DNA of 64,000 nt from an uncultured Ignavibacteriota bacterium. Its GTDB lineage: Bacteria; Bacteroidota; Ignavibacteria; UBA10030; UBA8401. How positions within the stretch are numbered: position 1 is the stretch's first letter; the number at the start of each line of letters is the position of its first letter. The notes under the pieces are model-generated. The model had not been told where the DNA came from. It was given only the letters and a program-made list of their open reading frames with translations, and searched no databases. Both the position numbers and the translations under genes were made by a program. The stretch spans positions 1-64,000 of the forward strand of contig CAISDA010000002.1 of assembly GCA_903884005.1 (NCBI GenBank), written 5' to 3'. This document shows positions 28,801-38,244 of this stretch, piece after piece.

Positions 28801-29856
28801 ATGCAGACAAACGTTAAAAAATGGCTCCTCCGGGGAGGCTTTGTCGCCGGTGGAATAACGGTCATGATCCTGCTCTTCAACGATGTCGACGTCGGGGCGG
28901 TGACTCGCTCCGTGGCCGGCATCGGATGGTCCTTCATCGGCATCCTCGCAGTCTACTTCATCGGGTGCGTGTTCGATGTGCTGGCATGGCGTCGGCTTAT
29001 GCCCGCACCGTTCAGCACTATTTCATTTTTCCGATTGCTCGCCATCCATATTGCGGGAGAATCGTTCTATCGGTTCATCCCCGCAGGCGTCGTTATCGGA
29101 GACAGCATGAAAATTTACCTGTTAAGAAAGCACTTTCCCATGGGGTATTCGCAGGCTGTTTCAAGTTTGGTCTTGAGGAAACTCTTCATGGGCATCGCCC
29201 AGGTTTTGTATATCGGTTGGGCGGTCGTCCTGGGAATAGTTCTGCACGCGTCGGGAAACATGGGCCCCATGGAATACACAGGCGAAATACTTGCTGTGCT
29301 ATTATTCGTTCTCTTTGCGTCGATGGGCTACTGGATCGTGAAGGGGACATTATGTTCATCACTCTATTCCATGCTCATCAGGCTGCCATCGAAAAAACTT
29401 CGCGCGCTGATCGAAACAGAGAAACACGTATTTATCGCGACGGATGTGCTGCTTCGCGATGCGTTGCAGAATCGCCGATCGGATGTACTTGCCGCGACCC
29501 TGCTCTTTGTGTGCAACTGGATGACCGAATTGACGGAAACGATTGTTATCCTCTTTTCATTGAGCGCGGCAGTATCCGCAACGGGAGTCATGCTCTTCGA
29601 ACCCGTCATCTCTCTCGTCCGATCGATCGCATTTATTTTCCCAGGAGGTCTGGGTATCATGGACGCCGGATATGTATCGGCATTACGCCTGTTCGGATTG
29701 GGCAACGCCGGGGTAATTGCCGCCGCATTCATCGTGATCAAACGGTCGAAGGAACTATTCTGGATCATCGTGGGCCTTGCCCTGGCCATGGTCTTGGGCG
29801 GTTATCGGGTGGAGGCGTCATTCGAGGATCGTCAACTCGGAATTGTGCAAAATTGA
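28801..29856 (+). CDS. YbhN/UPF0104-type membrane protein (flippase-like domain)
   Basis: The 351-aa protein has about eight hydrophobic segments and the lysylphosphatidylglycerol-synthase TM region pattern: GCVFDVLAWRRLM, ESFYRFIPAGVVIGDSMKIYLL, RKLFMGIAQVLY, and FPGGLGIMDAGYVSALRLFG near the end. The family is proposed to move or flip lipids or lipid-linked sugars, with no soluble synthase domain here. ATG 28801 follows the TPR gene by 43 bp; no clear ribosome-binding site is present. It lies 100 bp before ppk1 but is separated from it by ppk1's own promoter. Confidence 0.82.
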   Translation: MQTNVKKWLLRGGFVAGGITVMILLFNDVDVGAVTRSVAGIGWSFIGILAVYFIGCVFDVLAWRRLMPAPFSTISFFRLLAIHIAGESFYRFIPAGVVIGDSMKIYLLRKHFPMGYSQAVSSLVLRKLFMGIAQVLYIGWAVVLGIVLHASGNMGPMEYTGEILAVLLFVLFASMGYWIVKGTLCSSLYSMLIRLPSKKLRALIETEKHVFIATDVLLRDALQNRRSDVLAATLLFVCNWMTELTETIVILFSLSAAVSATGVMLFEPVISLVRSIAFIFPGGLGIMDAGYVSALRLFGLGNAGVIAAAFIVIKRSKELFWIIVGLALAMVLGGYRVEASFEDRQLGIVQN

Positions 29857-29893
29857 CCATAAAACACAGGCAGTGGTCACTGAACTGTTCTCC

Positions 29894-29945
29894 TTAACAA
29901 TTTCCTTAACAATTTGTTAACTTGGATATGAGATGAAAGTATAGT
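29894..29945 (+). promoter_or_regulatory. ppk1 promoter with Pho-box-like direct repeats
   Basis: Three half-sites, TTAACA (29894-29899), TTAACA (29906-29911) and TTAACT (29917-29922), are spaced 12 and 11 bp apart. The last is 17 bp before TATAGT (29940-29945), a good -10 hexamer, so it can double as the -35 element. Direct repeats at about 11-bp period are the form PhoB/PhoP operators take. Confidence 0.65.
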
Positions 29946-29956
29946 ATGTTGCCTGC

Positions 29957-32158
29957 ATGAATACCTCGCTAGAACAAGAGTTTTCATATGCCGTTCCCCC
30001 GAACGAGGGGAAAATGCCGGCAAAAAAAAAGAAAAAGAATATATTGCCCTATATTCCCAAGGGAAGTTCTACGTTGGACCCGGCATTGTTTATCAATCGC
30101 GAACTCAGCTGGCTTGAATTCAACCATCGGGTCCTGGAGGAAGCGTGTGATCATCGGCACCCGCTGCTGGAGAGAGTAAAATTTTTATCAATCGTCAGTT
30201 CCAATCTCGATGAATTTTTTATGATCCGGGTGGCCGGCATCAAAGAACAGATCCTCGCTGACTTCGTAGAATACTCCCCTGACGGCCTGGTCCCGCTTCA
30301 GCAAATCCGCTCGATTCACGATCGAGTGTCGCTCATGTTGAAACAAATGAGCGATTGTTTTTGGAAAGATCTGCATCCGCGTTTGCATACGGAAGGCATC
30401 GATTTGCTGAGAATGGGACAGGTTTCAGAACATGAGCGAACCGCGCTTGCACGGTATTTTGAAAAAGAAATATTTCCTGTCCTGACTCCCTTAGCTTTTG
30501 ACCCTGAGCATCCATTCCCGTACATTTCGAATCTCAGCATCAATTTAGCCGTGGTTGTCGTCTCACAAAACGGCAACGAGAAATTCGCACGCGTCAAAGT
30601 TCCCGACGTCCTCCCGCGATTAGTGCTAATACCGAATGACCATCCTGAATTTACGACGTACCGCTATGTATGGCTCGAAGACCTTATCGCGTCACATCTG
30701 CATTTCCTCTTCCCCGGCATGACAGTGAAAGAGTCCTATGTCTTTCGCATTACACGGAATGCCGACACCGAGATCCAGGAAGATGAGGCGGAAGACCTTA
30801 TCAGTTCGATCGAAGAATCGATCCGACTTCGGAGATTCGGTTCCGTCGTTCGGGTAGCTGTGCAAGAGACGATGCCGGCGCGCATCAAGAACATTTTAAT
30901 TGAAAATCTGGAAGTGACGAAGGAGGACGTGTATCCGATACAACAGCCCTTCGGCTTGAGCCATCTGATGAGCCTGTTGAAGATTCCCCGGCCTGATCTG
31001 AAGGATACTCCCTTCACCCCCGCCTCTCTTCACACGGAGAATGAACACGAAGACTTTTTCGCCATTATCCAGCGAGGCGATGTGCTGCTGCACCATCCGT
31101 ACGATTCGTTTTCTTCCGTCGTACACTTCATCCAACAGGCGGTCAACGATCCGACGGTGCTTGCGATCAAACAGACATTGTACAGGATCGGGAAAGAATC
31201 GCCCCTTGTCCCCCTGCTCATCGAAGCGGCAGAAAACGGCAAACAGGTGGCGGTGCTCGTTGAACTGAAGGCGCGGTTCGATGAGGAGAACAACATCGAA
31301 TGGGCGAAGCAGCTTGAACGCGCGGGCGTGCATGTGGTCTACGGCGTCGTGGGGTTAAAGACCCACGGGAAAATGCTGCTCATCGTTCGCAAGGAGGAAC
31401 ACGGCATTCAGCGGTATGTTCATCTGGGGACGGGAAACTATAATCCGGTCAATGCGCGGATCTATACGGACTACAGCTATTTTACGCAGCGTGAAGATAT
31501 TGCACGGGATGTGTCCGAAGTCTTCAATTTCCTGACCGGATATTCGAAGAAGGAAAATTTCGAGCGGTTGGGCGTTGCACCGATCAACCTGCGTGAAACT
31601 ATGACGACGTTGATTGATCGGGAGATCGGCCATGCGAAACAGGGGAAAGCATCCCGGTTGATCTTCAAGATGAATTCGTTGACCGACGTCAAGATCATCG
31701 AGAAACTCTATGAAGCCTCGCAGGCTGGTATTACGATCGATCTGATCATCCGGGGGATCTGCTGCCTCCGTCCCGGCGTGAAAGGTGTCAGCGATACCAT
31801 TCGAGTCATCAGCATCGTCGGCCGATACCTCGAACACAGCCGTGTTTTTTATTTTCACAACAACGGCGAGTACGAACTGTACTTGAGCAGTGCCGATCTC
31901 ATGGCACGGAATTTGGACCGACGCGTCGAGCTCCTCTTCCCGATTTTGGATACAACCCTGGCAGACCAGGTCATCAGCGAAACGCTGGAGAATGCGCTCT
32001 TCGACAATGTGGGTGCGCGCATCCTTCATTCCGATGGGCTGTATTCGAGGGTTGTGCGGAACAATGACGACCCCATCATTGAAAGCCAGTATGTGATCGC
32101 CCAAACGCGGACGCGCAGGCTCTCGCATATTAAGGCGGTCCCGCGGCTCCTGCCGTGA
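29957..32158 (+). CDS. ppk1: Polyphosphate kinase 1
   Basis: PPK1 reversibly builds long-chain polyphosphate from the gamma-phosphate of ATP. The 733-aa protein shows the N-domain FINRELSWLEFNHRVLEEA, SNLDEFFMIRVAG, ALDPEHPFPY-like region, the catalytic LKTHGKMLLIVRKEE with the autophosphorylated His, VHLGTGNYNPVNARIYTDYSYFT, and the second active-site His in EHSRVFYFHNNGE followed by LSSADLMARNLDRRVELLFPI. Length and order are normal. The N-terminus has an extra 30 residues with a Lys-rich run. Its promoter has Pho-box-like repeats, and PPK2, PPX and CHAD genes follow within 14 kb. Confidence 0.97.
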   Translation: MNTSLEQEFSYAVPPNEGKMPAKKKKKNILPYIPKGSSTLDPALFINRELSWLEFNHRVLEEACDHRHPLLERVKFLSIVSSNLDEFFMIRVAGIKEQILADFVEYSPDGLVPLQQIRSIHDRVSLMLKQMSDCFWKDLHPRLHTEGIDLLRMGQVSEHERTALARYFEKEIFPVLTPLAFDPEHPFPYISNLSINLAVVVVSQNGNEKFARVKVPDVLPRLVLIPNDHPEFTTYRYVWLEDLIASHLHFLFPGMTVKESYVFRITRNADTEIQEDEAEDLISSIEESIRLRRFGSVVRVAVQETMPARIKNILIENLEVTKEDVYPIQQPFGLSHLMSLLKIPRPDLKDTPFTPASLHTENEHEDFFAIIQRGDVLLHHPYDSFSSVVHFIQQAVNDPTVLAIKQTLYRIGKESPLVPLLIEAAENGKQVAVLVELKARFDEENNIEWAKQLERAGVHVVYGVVGLKTHGKMLLIVRKEEHGIQRYVHLGTGNYNPVNARIYTDYSYFTQREDIARDVSEVFNFLTGYSKKENFERLGVAPINLRETMTTLIDREIGHAKQGKASRLIFKMNSLTDVKIIEKLYEASQAGITIDLIIRGICCLRPGVKGVSDTIRVISIVGRYLEHSRVFYFHNNGEYELYLSSADLMARNLDRRVELLFPILDTTLADQVISETLENALFDNVGARILHSDGLYSRVVRNNDDPIIESQYVIAQTRTRRLSHIKAVPRLLP

Positions 32159-32319
32159 TAGGCGCAAGCTTATAGGTGAATACTCCCGGCCCGATGAGAA
32201 GCACAAAGAAAAATTAGTAGCGATACGGAAACTTCTTGAACCTTCGTGAGATTTGCGTATTCGAAGCATCGTGAGCATGGAGGCACGTCTTCATCGAAAC
32301 AGACAGACTGCACTGGAAC

Positions 32320-32353
32320 GGGGGAATGCATCGTGTGCATTCCCCCTTTTTTT
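32320..32353 (+). terminator. Terminator after ppk1
   Basis: An 11-bp perfect stem (GGGGGAATGCA at 32320-32330, complement at 32336-32346) with a 5-nt loop is followed by seven T. It lies between the convergent ppk1 and phosphatase genes. Confidence 0.85.
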
Positions 32354-32370
32354 AATTACTCTCGATATGA

Positions 32371-33369
32371 TCATTTTTTTATTTCGTATTCGTAGACCTG
32401 CTCGCCATTATCATTGACAAAACTGAATCGCATAACATTCCGGGTCAGTGAAACTGCTCCAAACCCGAGCGACGCTTTGCTGAACTTCGTGAACGCTTTT
32501 TGTCCCGCCGGCCTTGTTTCCGATCCGCCCCCGCATCCGAAGTACTCGATTGTAGAATGTTCCGGATGCGAATGCTGAAGATCGTGATCATGACCTGAGA
32601 AACAGGCGTCGACCTTATATTTTTCAAACAACGGAACCATAAGGACTTGAATCTCTTTTGTGCTGCCGTGTTTTGATGAGGCGGAGTATGCGGGATGATG
32701 AAAAACGGCAAACTTCCATTGTGCAGTCGATGCGCTCAGCACGCTATCGGCCCACAGTATCTGTGCAACAACGTTCTGTCCCTTCACATGGTGTCCGTCC
32801 TCCGGTTCATTAACGTATTCCTGCACGAAAGGAGATGAGTCGAGCACAAGGAAAAGCACTGCAGTTGAATCAGGAAGCTTTTTTGTGAAGCTAAAATACC
32901 GTGCAGGTTCGATCCAGCGATTGCTTGTCTTCGCATACGCGAGTTCCGCTTCAGCATTACCCCCGTTGTCATGATTGCCAAGCGCGATGTACCATGGGAT
33001 CATCAGTGATTGATCGGCATATACTTTTTCAAAGTTCACACTCCACAGCGCATCTGTCACCGTCGGAACGCCTTTACCGTGAAAATTATCTCCGCATGAA
33101 ACGATGAACGACGGCTTAAAGTTCATTGCGGTTGCGCCAAACTGTTTGGCAACTTTAAGTTGCCCCGGCATTTTCTTCGATGTGTCGTCGATCCCATCCC
33201 TGCCCCAGTCGCTAATCACGAAAAAATTGAGGACTTCGCCGCCTTGAGAGAGCGCTTGTGCGATGACGGGAGATGATTGAGCATGCAGTCCGGTACATAC
33301 TGCTGCGATCAATATGACCGAGGCAATCGCACGGAATCTTGCAATGAATGGTGATCGTGGGTTCTTCAT
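32371..33369 (-). CDS. Secreted purple-acid-phosphatase-like metallophosphoesterase
   Basis: The 332-aa protein has a signal peptide (to about residue 31, LHAQ) and the layout of the small, TRAP/ACP5-type purple acid phosphatases: DWGRDG, VSCGDNFHGKGV, a PWYIALGNHDNGGN block, VFHHPAYSA and GHDHDLQH, which provide the two-metal ligands. It would release phosphate from organic esters in the periplasm or outside. One odd point is His where the family has Tyr after GDNF; that Tyr is the Fe(III) ligand that gives the purple colour. GGAG lies 8 nt before the ATG. It is divergent from the TonB receptor. Confidence 0.86.
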   Translation of the reverse strand: MKNPRSPFIARFRAIASVILIAAVCTGLHAQSSPVIAQALSQGGEVLNFFVISDWGRDGIDDTSKKMPGQLKVAKQFGATAMNFKPSFIVSCGDNFHGKGVPTVTDALWSVNFEKVYADQSLMIPWYIALGNHDNGGNAEAELAYAKTSNRWIEPARYFSFTKKLPDSTAVLFLVLDSSPFVQEYVNEPEDGHHVKGQNVVAQILWADSVLSASTAQWKFAVFHHPAYSASSKHGSTKEIQVLMVPLFEKYKVDACFSGHDHDLQHSHPEHSTIEYFGCGGGSETRPAGQKAFTKFSKASLGFGAVSLTRNVMRFSFVNDNGEQVYEYEIKK

Positions 33370-33739
33370 GTTGTTGCTCCTATGTAATAGTAAAAGAGAT
33401 GCATTGCCAAAATATAACTCAATACCATTATGTGAACATTATGCCCTGATTACCGAATCATTAATTCCACTCCAACCGACATTCTGCTTTTAAATATTGG
33501 TTAGGCGATCATCGGCACTATTTTGTGAAGCGATAGTACATCCGCCAACTTACTGATACGCGAAGAATTCCTTATCAATCCCTGAACAATAGGGTCACAC
33601 ATATATTCCGATGCCGTAACAATGGGGTAACATTCCATGAGTATCTTACTTGCCGAAGCTATGCATTAGGGCGGTCCTCGGATCCCTTTCCGCGGAGTAC
33701 ATTCATGCCGCTCCTCCCATATTACCATATCACTACTCT
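33370..33739. other. Divergent intergenic region, phosphatase / TonB receptor
   Basis: This 370-bp gap has no convincing gene. Its right half holds the Pho-box-like array at 33583-33632; the left half is AT-rich and presumably carries the phosphatase promoter, though I could not pick out a clear one. Confidence 0.5.
33583..33632 (+). promoter_or_regulatory. Phased Pho-box-like array upstream of TonB receptor
   Basis: TGAACA (33583), GTCACA (33594), GTAACA (33616) and GTAACA (33627) all fall on one 11-bp phase, with only the register at 33605 unmatched. The spacing and hexamers match the sites before pstC, ppk1 and the porin. A TATCTT at 33642-33647 could be the -10, which favours translation start at 33740 rather than at TTG 33650. 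Confidence 0.6.
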
Positions 33740-36613
33740 ATGCGCGACTCGAGATACTCTGATCACGAATCCTTCTGCACATCGGTATTTTTACGCGTGG
33801 ACCGCGCGCGCATCCTTTCACCGTTAACTTTTGTGACATCATTTCTGCAGCGTTGCGGACTCTGGATTGCTGCATTCCTTCTCCTTGAGCTTTTCTCGTA
33901 CACAGCCTCGGCCGGAACGATTCATGGCTCGGTGCGAGGAAAAGTAAAGAATGAGCCTATTCCCGGCGCAAACATCACCATCCAGGGAACCCGTCTCGGT
34001 GCGTCAAGCGATCAGGCTGGAGTTTTCATTATCCGGCATGTATCAGTTGGTGCGTATACGATCCATGTGCGCATACTTGGGTATACGGAAATGGAATCCA
34101 AGCGCATCACTGTGGCTACGGATACATCTTCGGTGAACATTGATATGCTGCTGGAGGAATCCATCTTAAGCATGGGGGAAATGGTCGTGCAGGCGCGGGC
34201 GAACCGCGAGCTTGAAATTTCGGGCATACAAAGTGAGTATGACGCAAAAAATATCATCAACGTCATCACGGCCCAGACGATCGAACGATCCACGGACAGA
34301 ACCGCAGCGGACGTTCTTCAAAGGGTCCCGGGTATCTCCCTTATCCGGAGCAATGGCGGAGAAGGACGTTATGTCATTGTTCGCGGCCTCGAACAGCGGT
34401 ACAACAACACACTTGTTGATGGAATGAAGATCCCCAGTCCTGAATCGAAGGACCGATTTGTCCCCCTCGATATATTTCCCTCCGCACTCTTCGAACGCAT
34501 TGAGGTGACGAAAGCTCTGACCCCTGACCTGGCCGGTGATGCGATTGGCGGAACGACCAATATCATATTCCGCAGAGCACCGGAAGAGTTCGTGTTTTCT
34601 GCAAGTGCCGCAAGAGGGTACAGTTCCGGGCTCTATAATAAAAAATTTACAACATTCGATGCCGGCACTGTTCCTGAACTCGATCCGGATCGGCTCCATA
34701 ACACTGTCAACGACAACGATCCGGTGGCACAGCTCGGGCCGCGTTATCACACCAGCGCTTCCGATTTCACCGTTAAAAATCTCAAGACGACCGACCGGAC
34801 GGCTCCTCTCGACGGGATGTATTCTATCGTTACCGGCAATCGATTTCTCGACTCACGGCTCGGCATCATGGCTGCCGGGAGCTACCAAAACACATCAAAC
34901 CTTACATCATCGGAATATTATTCTCTCGGAACGAATGTAAACAGCAACCTGAAGCCGTTTGAAGCCACGCTCGATCAGCGCGTGACGAGCAGCCGCAAGA
35001 TGCGTTCGGGAGCAACCGTCAAAGCCGATTTTATCATACAGTTCGATCATCAACTCTCGGCGTCGTTCATCTATCTTAATCAGACGGAAGAATTGGTGCG
35101 TGAGGGTCTTCAGACGACACTCGACGGATCGAGGGGTGCATCCGATCTTTCGTATTCTTACCGCACAGCTCTTCGCACCCAGAATGTATCTAATTATTCC
35201 CTCTCGGGCGAGCACTTTACCTCCTCACCCGTCGTTCTTCGCTGGACGGCCAATTATACCGATGCCGTTCAGGATCGTCCTGATGAGGCTGATTACACAC
35301 TGCTCCAAAATTTCGATCAGAAAGGAAACCTTCAGCCATTTCAAGGTCTCGGCCAGGTTGACCATTCGTGGCGAAAAAACACGGATAAGCAATATCTGGG
35401 AAAAGCTGATATTTCGTGGCGTCTGACGGATGACAATGCGCATGCCATTCAGACCGGTGGAAGCTTTCAAAAACTCCAACGCGTTAATTTTCAGAATGAC
35501 TTCAAATTGAATCCGGCAATTGTCAACGGACGGACGGAGGCCTTCATATCGCTTGATAGTGTGCATCTGGTTCCCGTGGGATTCGGCGGAACACCCGTAT
35601 TTGGATTTCAGAACTATAAGGCGCAGGAAGCTCTCTGGTCAGTATACTTTCAGTATGTCCTCAACACCGGCGCTCTCCAAATCCTCGCCGGAGTCCGTTG
35701 GGAACAGACGCGAGATATGTATTGGACGCAGGCGCCGGTAACGGCAGGCCGGACGCAGGACACTGTGATGTTCGTCGATTTCCTGCCGAGCATCCACATA
35801 CGCTATGCGTTTTCACCCGAACATACGCTCCGATTATCAGTCACCCGAACCATGAGCCGTCCCAGCTATTTCGAACTCGTTCCTGCGACGGATAAACAGG
35901 ATGATCGGCAAACGAATGGCAACCCGGACCTACTTGCAGCACACTCGACAAACGTGGATGTGCGGTATGAATACTCTCCGTCGTACGCGGACCAGTTTTC
36001 CATCGGAGTCTACTCCAAACGCATTACCGACCCGATCGAGAATCAGTTCAATGCAAGCGGCGTTGTGTTCACAACTACCAAGGCCAACGGCAATCCGGCT
36101 GATGTCTACGGCCTTGAGGTGGCCGCTGCGACCCATTATGGCGACCTCGGCGTGTCGGCAAACTATACATATGTCTTCTCGCGCATGGAACAATTGACCC
36201 TTGTCCCGACGCTCGATGCGTACGGTGATCCCATTATTCCAGTACCAAACTACACACGAACTCGTGCGCTTCAGGCTCAATCGCCGAGCATTGTAAACGC
36301 CTCCATTTCGTATACAAATAAGGATTGGGGTACCGGTGTGCATGTGTCGTATAATTATACAGGTAAGCGCCTCATGGCCGTCTCGGCCATCGACGGATGG
36401 GATACGTATGAAGATGGTATCGGCGAGATGGATTGTTCAGCGGATCAGGATCTCTTGCCTGGCTTCAAGGTATCCCTGAAGCTCATCAATCTCCTGAATG
36501 CCGTCGCAGTGACGGAGGTTCCCTCCGGTGACCGCACAACGCATCCCGATCTCGTGGTCCAGCGGGACTTTAACAAATTACGGGGTTCCATCGGAATCAC
36601 TTATCACTTTTAA
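33740..36613 (+). CDS. TonB-dependent outer membrane receptor
   Basis: The 957-aa protein has a signal region (hydrophobic IAAFLLLELF, cleavage near TASAG), a CarboxypepD_reg-like domain (GTIHGSVRGKVKNEPIPGANITIQGTRLG is the start of it), and a plug with VLQRVPGISLIRSNGGEGR, VIVRGLEQRYNNTLVDG and KALTPDLAGDAIGGTTN, close to the TonB-Xanth-Caul type. The C-terminal 22-strand barrel ends in Phe (GITYHF). Ligand is unknown. ATG 33740 is preferred; the frame stays open to TTG 33650, which would lie on the predicted promoter. It is followed by a T9SS beta-helix gene (54 bp) and a beta-propeller gene, and is divergent from a phosphatase. Confidence 0.92.
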   Translation: MRDSRYSDHESFCTSVFLRVDRARILSPLTFVTSFLQRCGLWIAAFLLLELFSYTASAGTIHGSVRGKVKNEPIPGANITIQGTRLGASSDQAGVFIIRHVSVGAYTIHVRILGYTEMESKRITVATDTSSVNIDMLLEESILSMGEMVVQARANRELEISGIQSEYDAKNIINVITAQTIERSTDRTAADVLQRVPGISLIRSNGGEGRYVIVRGLEQRYNNTLVDGMKIPSPESKDRFVPLDIFPSALFERIEVTKALTPDLAGDAIGGTTNIIFRRAPEEFVFSASAARGYSSGLYNKKFTTFDAGTVPELDPDRLHNTVNDNDPVAQLGPRYHTSASDFTVKNLKTTDRTAPLDGMYSIVTGNRFLDSRLGIMAAGSYQNTSNLTSSEYYSLGTNVNSNLKPFEATLDQRVTSSRKMRSGATVKADFIIQFDHQLSASFIYLNQTEELVREGLQTTLDGSRGASDLSYSYRTALRTQNVSNYSLSGEHFTSSPVVLRWTANYTDAVQDRPDEADYTLLQNFDQKGNLQPFQGLGQVDHSWRKNTDKQYLGKADISWRLTDDNAHAIQTGGSFQKLQRVNFQNDFKLNPAIVNGRTEAFISLDSVHLVPVGFGGTPVFGFQNYKAQEALWSVYFQYVLNTGALQILAGVRWEQTRDMYWTQAPVTAGRTQDTVMFVDFLPSIHIRYAFSPEHTLRLSVTRTMSRPSYFELVPATDKQDDRQTNGNPDLLAAHSTNVDVRYEYSPSYADQFSIGVYSKRITDPIENQFNASGVVFTTTKANGNPADVYGLEVAAATHYGDLGVSANYTYVFSRMEQLTLVPTLDAYGDPIIPVPNYTRTRALQAQSPSIVNASISYTNKDWGTGVHVSYNYTGKRLMAVSAIDGWDTYEDGIGEMDCSADQDLLPGFKVSLKLINLLNAVAVTEVPSGDRTTHPDLVVQRDFNKLRGSIGITYHF

Positions 36614-36667
36614 TCGCACCAGATCTACCACAACCCACTACAACACTATACATGTTAAAGAGGAATT

Positions 36668-38119
36668 ATGCGCGCACTACGAATACTTTTTTTACTCGCG
36701 TTGCCTGTTATCATGCAGGCGCAGACACTTAGCTCCGGACCCTTCTCCGGCGTTATCAAAGGAACCACACTTCCGAATAAAACCTATGTCGTCACAGACT
36801 CCATTCTTGTCAACGCAGGCGATACACTGCGCATCGCCGCGGGCGACACACTCATCATGAAGAGCGTAAACGGCGCCATTTTCATCAAGGGTAATTTCTA
36901 TTGTGAAGGCACCTCGACCAACCCCATCGTTATCACGGTTCCGCCGGAGCGCCGGACGCTCGGTCCGGGCCAATGGGGCGGCATTATGGTTGATTCCGCA
37001 AAAATCTTCAGCATGAAATTCACGAAAATCCTGTGGGCCGGCGGCACGGATCTTGGCGGACATGCATATCGGACAATCAATGTGACTTCGGATTATCTCA
37101 ATGGCACGACGACAACGTTCACAGACAACACAATCATCGGCACTGTCGATGACTGCATCGGGATCATGGGCGGCAAGGCGAGCATCCTCCGAAATACCAT
37201 TAAATGGTGCGGCGCTCCCGATGGCGATAATATCAACATCAAGAACGGCGCAATCGGCGAGATCGCATATAACGTCATCTGGGGCTCGGGCGGAAATGCG
37301 ATCAAGCTGAACTCCGATAAGAACGGCCTGACGCGTCTCACCAACATGTGCATCCACAATAATACGCTTATTGCCGGCGGCTGGCGGCGTGTCGAGGAAT
37401 TAGGCTACGGCATTCTCGTCGATGTGAACGCCCGAGCGCAGATCTACAACAACATCATCGGCGATTTCTATCAGGATCTTGAAATCACGGTAGCATCGGA
37501 CACGGCGCGCGTCGTGTACGACAACAATCTCTTCTTCGGCTCAGCAGACAGCCTTAGTGCTATGAATATCTTCTACGCCTCCGACGGTGTCGCCCGCAAA
37601 CAGGCGCACGATATTTTCCTCGGCAAAGCCGGCAGTCCGTTCGCCCGTTATAAGCCATTCTTCACAACAAATTGGAACACTGCCGACAGCACCAACGATT
37701 ATCACCTCTTTGCGCTGTACGGCAACAAAGGTTTCACACCACCGTCGACCTGGGTGAATCCGTCGATCACAGGACAGCTTCCAGGTGATGCAAATGTCGG
37801 TGCTTTCGGTGTCTCGACAACTGCCGCCGTACACAATGTTTCCACATCAGGCCCGACGACATTCGACCTGCAACAGAACTACCCAAACCCATTCAACCCG
37901 TCGACGGTGATCAAGTATGCACTGCCGAACACAGACATGGTGACACTCACCGTGTTCAATCTCCTCGGACAGCCGGTACGGACGCTTGTGAGCGAGATCC
38001 AGGCAGCGGGTATGCACACCGTACAGTTCGACGCTTCAGGGTTGTCCTCTGGTATGTACTTGTATAAACTCCAATCAGGCGCGATGGCAAAGGTGAACCG
38101 TATGACGCTGCTGAAGTAA
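36668..38119 (+). CDS. T9SS-exported right-handed beta-helix protein
   Basis: The 483-aa protein has a signal peptide (MRALRILFLLALPVIMQAQ), a repetitive body typical of parallel beta-helices (DNTIIGTVDDCIGIMGG, ILRNTIKWCGAPDGD, EIAYNVIWGSGGNAIKL, ICHNN-type rungs) and a type A sorting domain starting QNYPNPFNPSTVIKYALP. AGAGGAA precedes the ATG by 4 nt. It would be anchored or released at the cell surface next to the TonB receptor encoded just upstream, a SusD-like partner position, although it is not SusD. Beta-helix proteins often bind or cleave polysaccharide; no catalytic set is recognised. Confidence 0.85.
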   Translation: MRALRILFLLALPVIMQAQTLSSGPFSGVIKGTTLPNKTYVVTDSILVNAGDTLRIAAGDTLIMKSVNGAIFIKGNFYCEGTSTNPIVITVPPERRTLGPGQWGGIMVDSAKIFSMKFTKILWAGGTDLGGHAYRTINVTSDYLNGTTTTFTDNTIIGTVDDCIGIMGGKASILRNTIKWCGAPDGDNINIKNGAIGEIAYNVIWGSGGNAIKLNSDKNGLTRLTNMCIHNNTLIAGGWRRVEELGYGILVDVNARAQIYNNIIGDFYQDLEITVASDTARVVYDNNLFFGSADSLSAMNIFYASDGVARKQAHDIFLGKAGSPFARYKPFFTTNWNTADSTNDYHLFALYGNKGFTPPSTWVNPSITGQLPGDANVGAFGVSTTAAVHNVSTSGPTTFDLQQNYPNPFNPSTVIKYALPNTDMVTLTVFNLLGQPVRTLVSEIQAAGMHTVQFDASGLSSGMYLYKLQSGAMAKVNRMTLLK

Positions 38120-38159
38120 TCGGTACGATTATGCATCTGTTGCTCTGCATTTCATGAGA

Positions 38160-38200
38160 AACGGCGATGCAGCCTTCGGGGTTGCATCGCCGTTCTTTCA
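38160..38200 (+). terminator. Hairpin between beta-helix and propeller genes
   Basis: A 12-bp perfect stem (AACGGCGATGCA at 38160-38171, complement at 38183-38194) with an 11-nt loop is followed by CTTTC. The weak T-run suggests partial read-through into the propeller gene. Confidence 0.65.
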
Positions 38201-38244
38201 TACAACACACACTCTCACTTTTTTTTATAGACAAAGGAATGCAC

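Noticed and set aside
28821-29897. 358-codon frame overlapping the YbhN-type gene
   Set aside because: The other frame encodes a coherent membrane protein; this one is Arg/His-rich with no family resemblance.
31355-32278. 307-codon frame antisense to ppk1
   Set aside because: ppk1 motifs cover the region; the antisense frame has no start signal or family.
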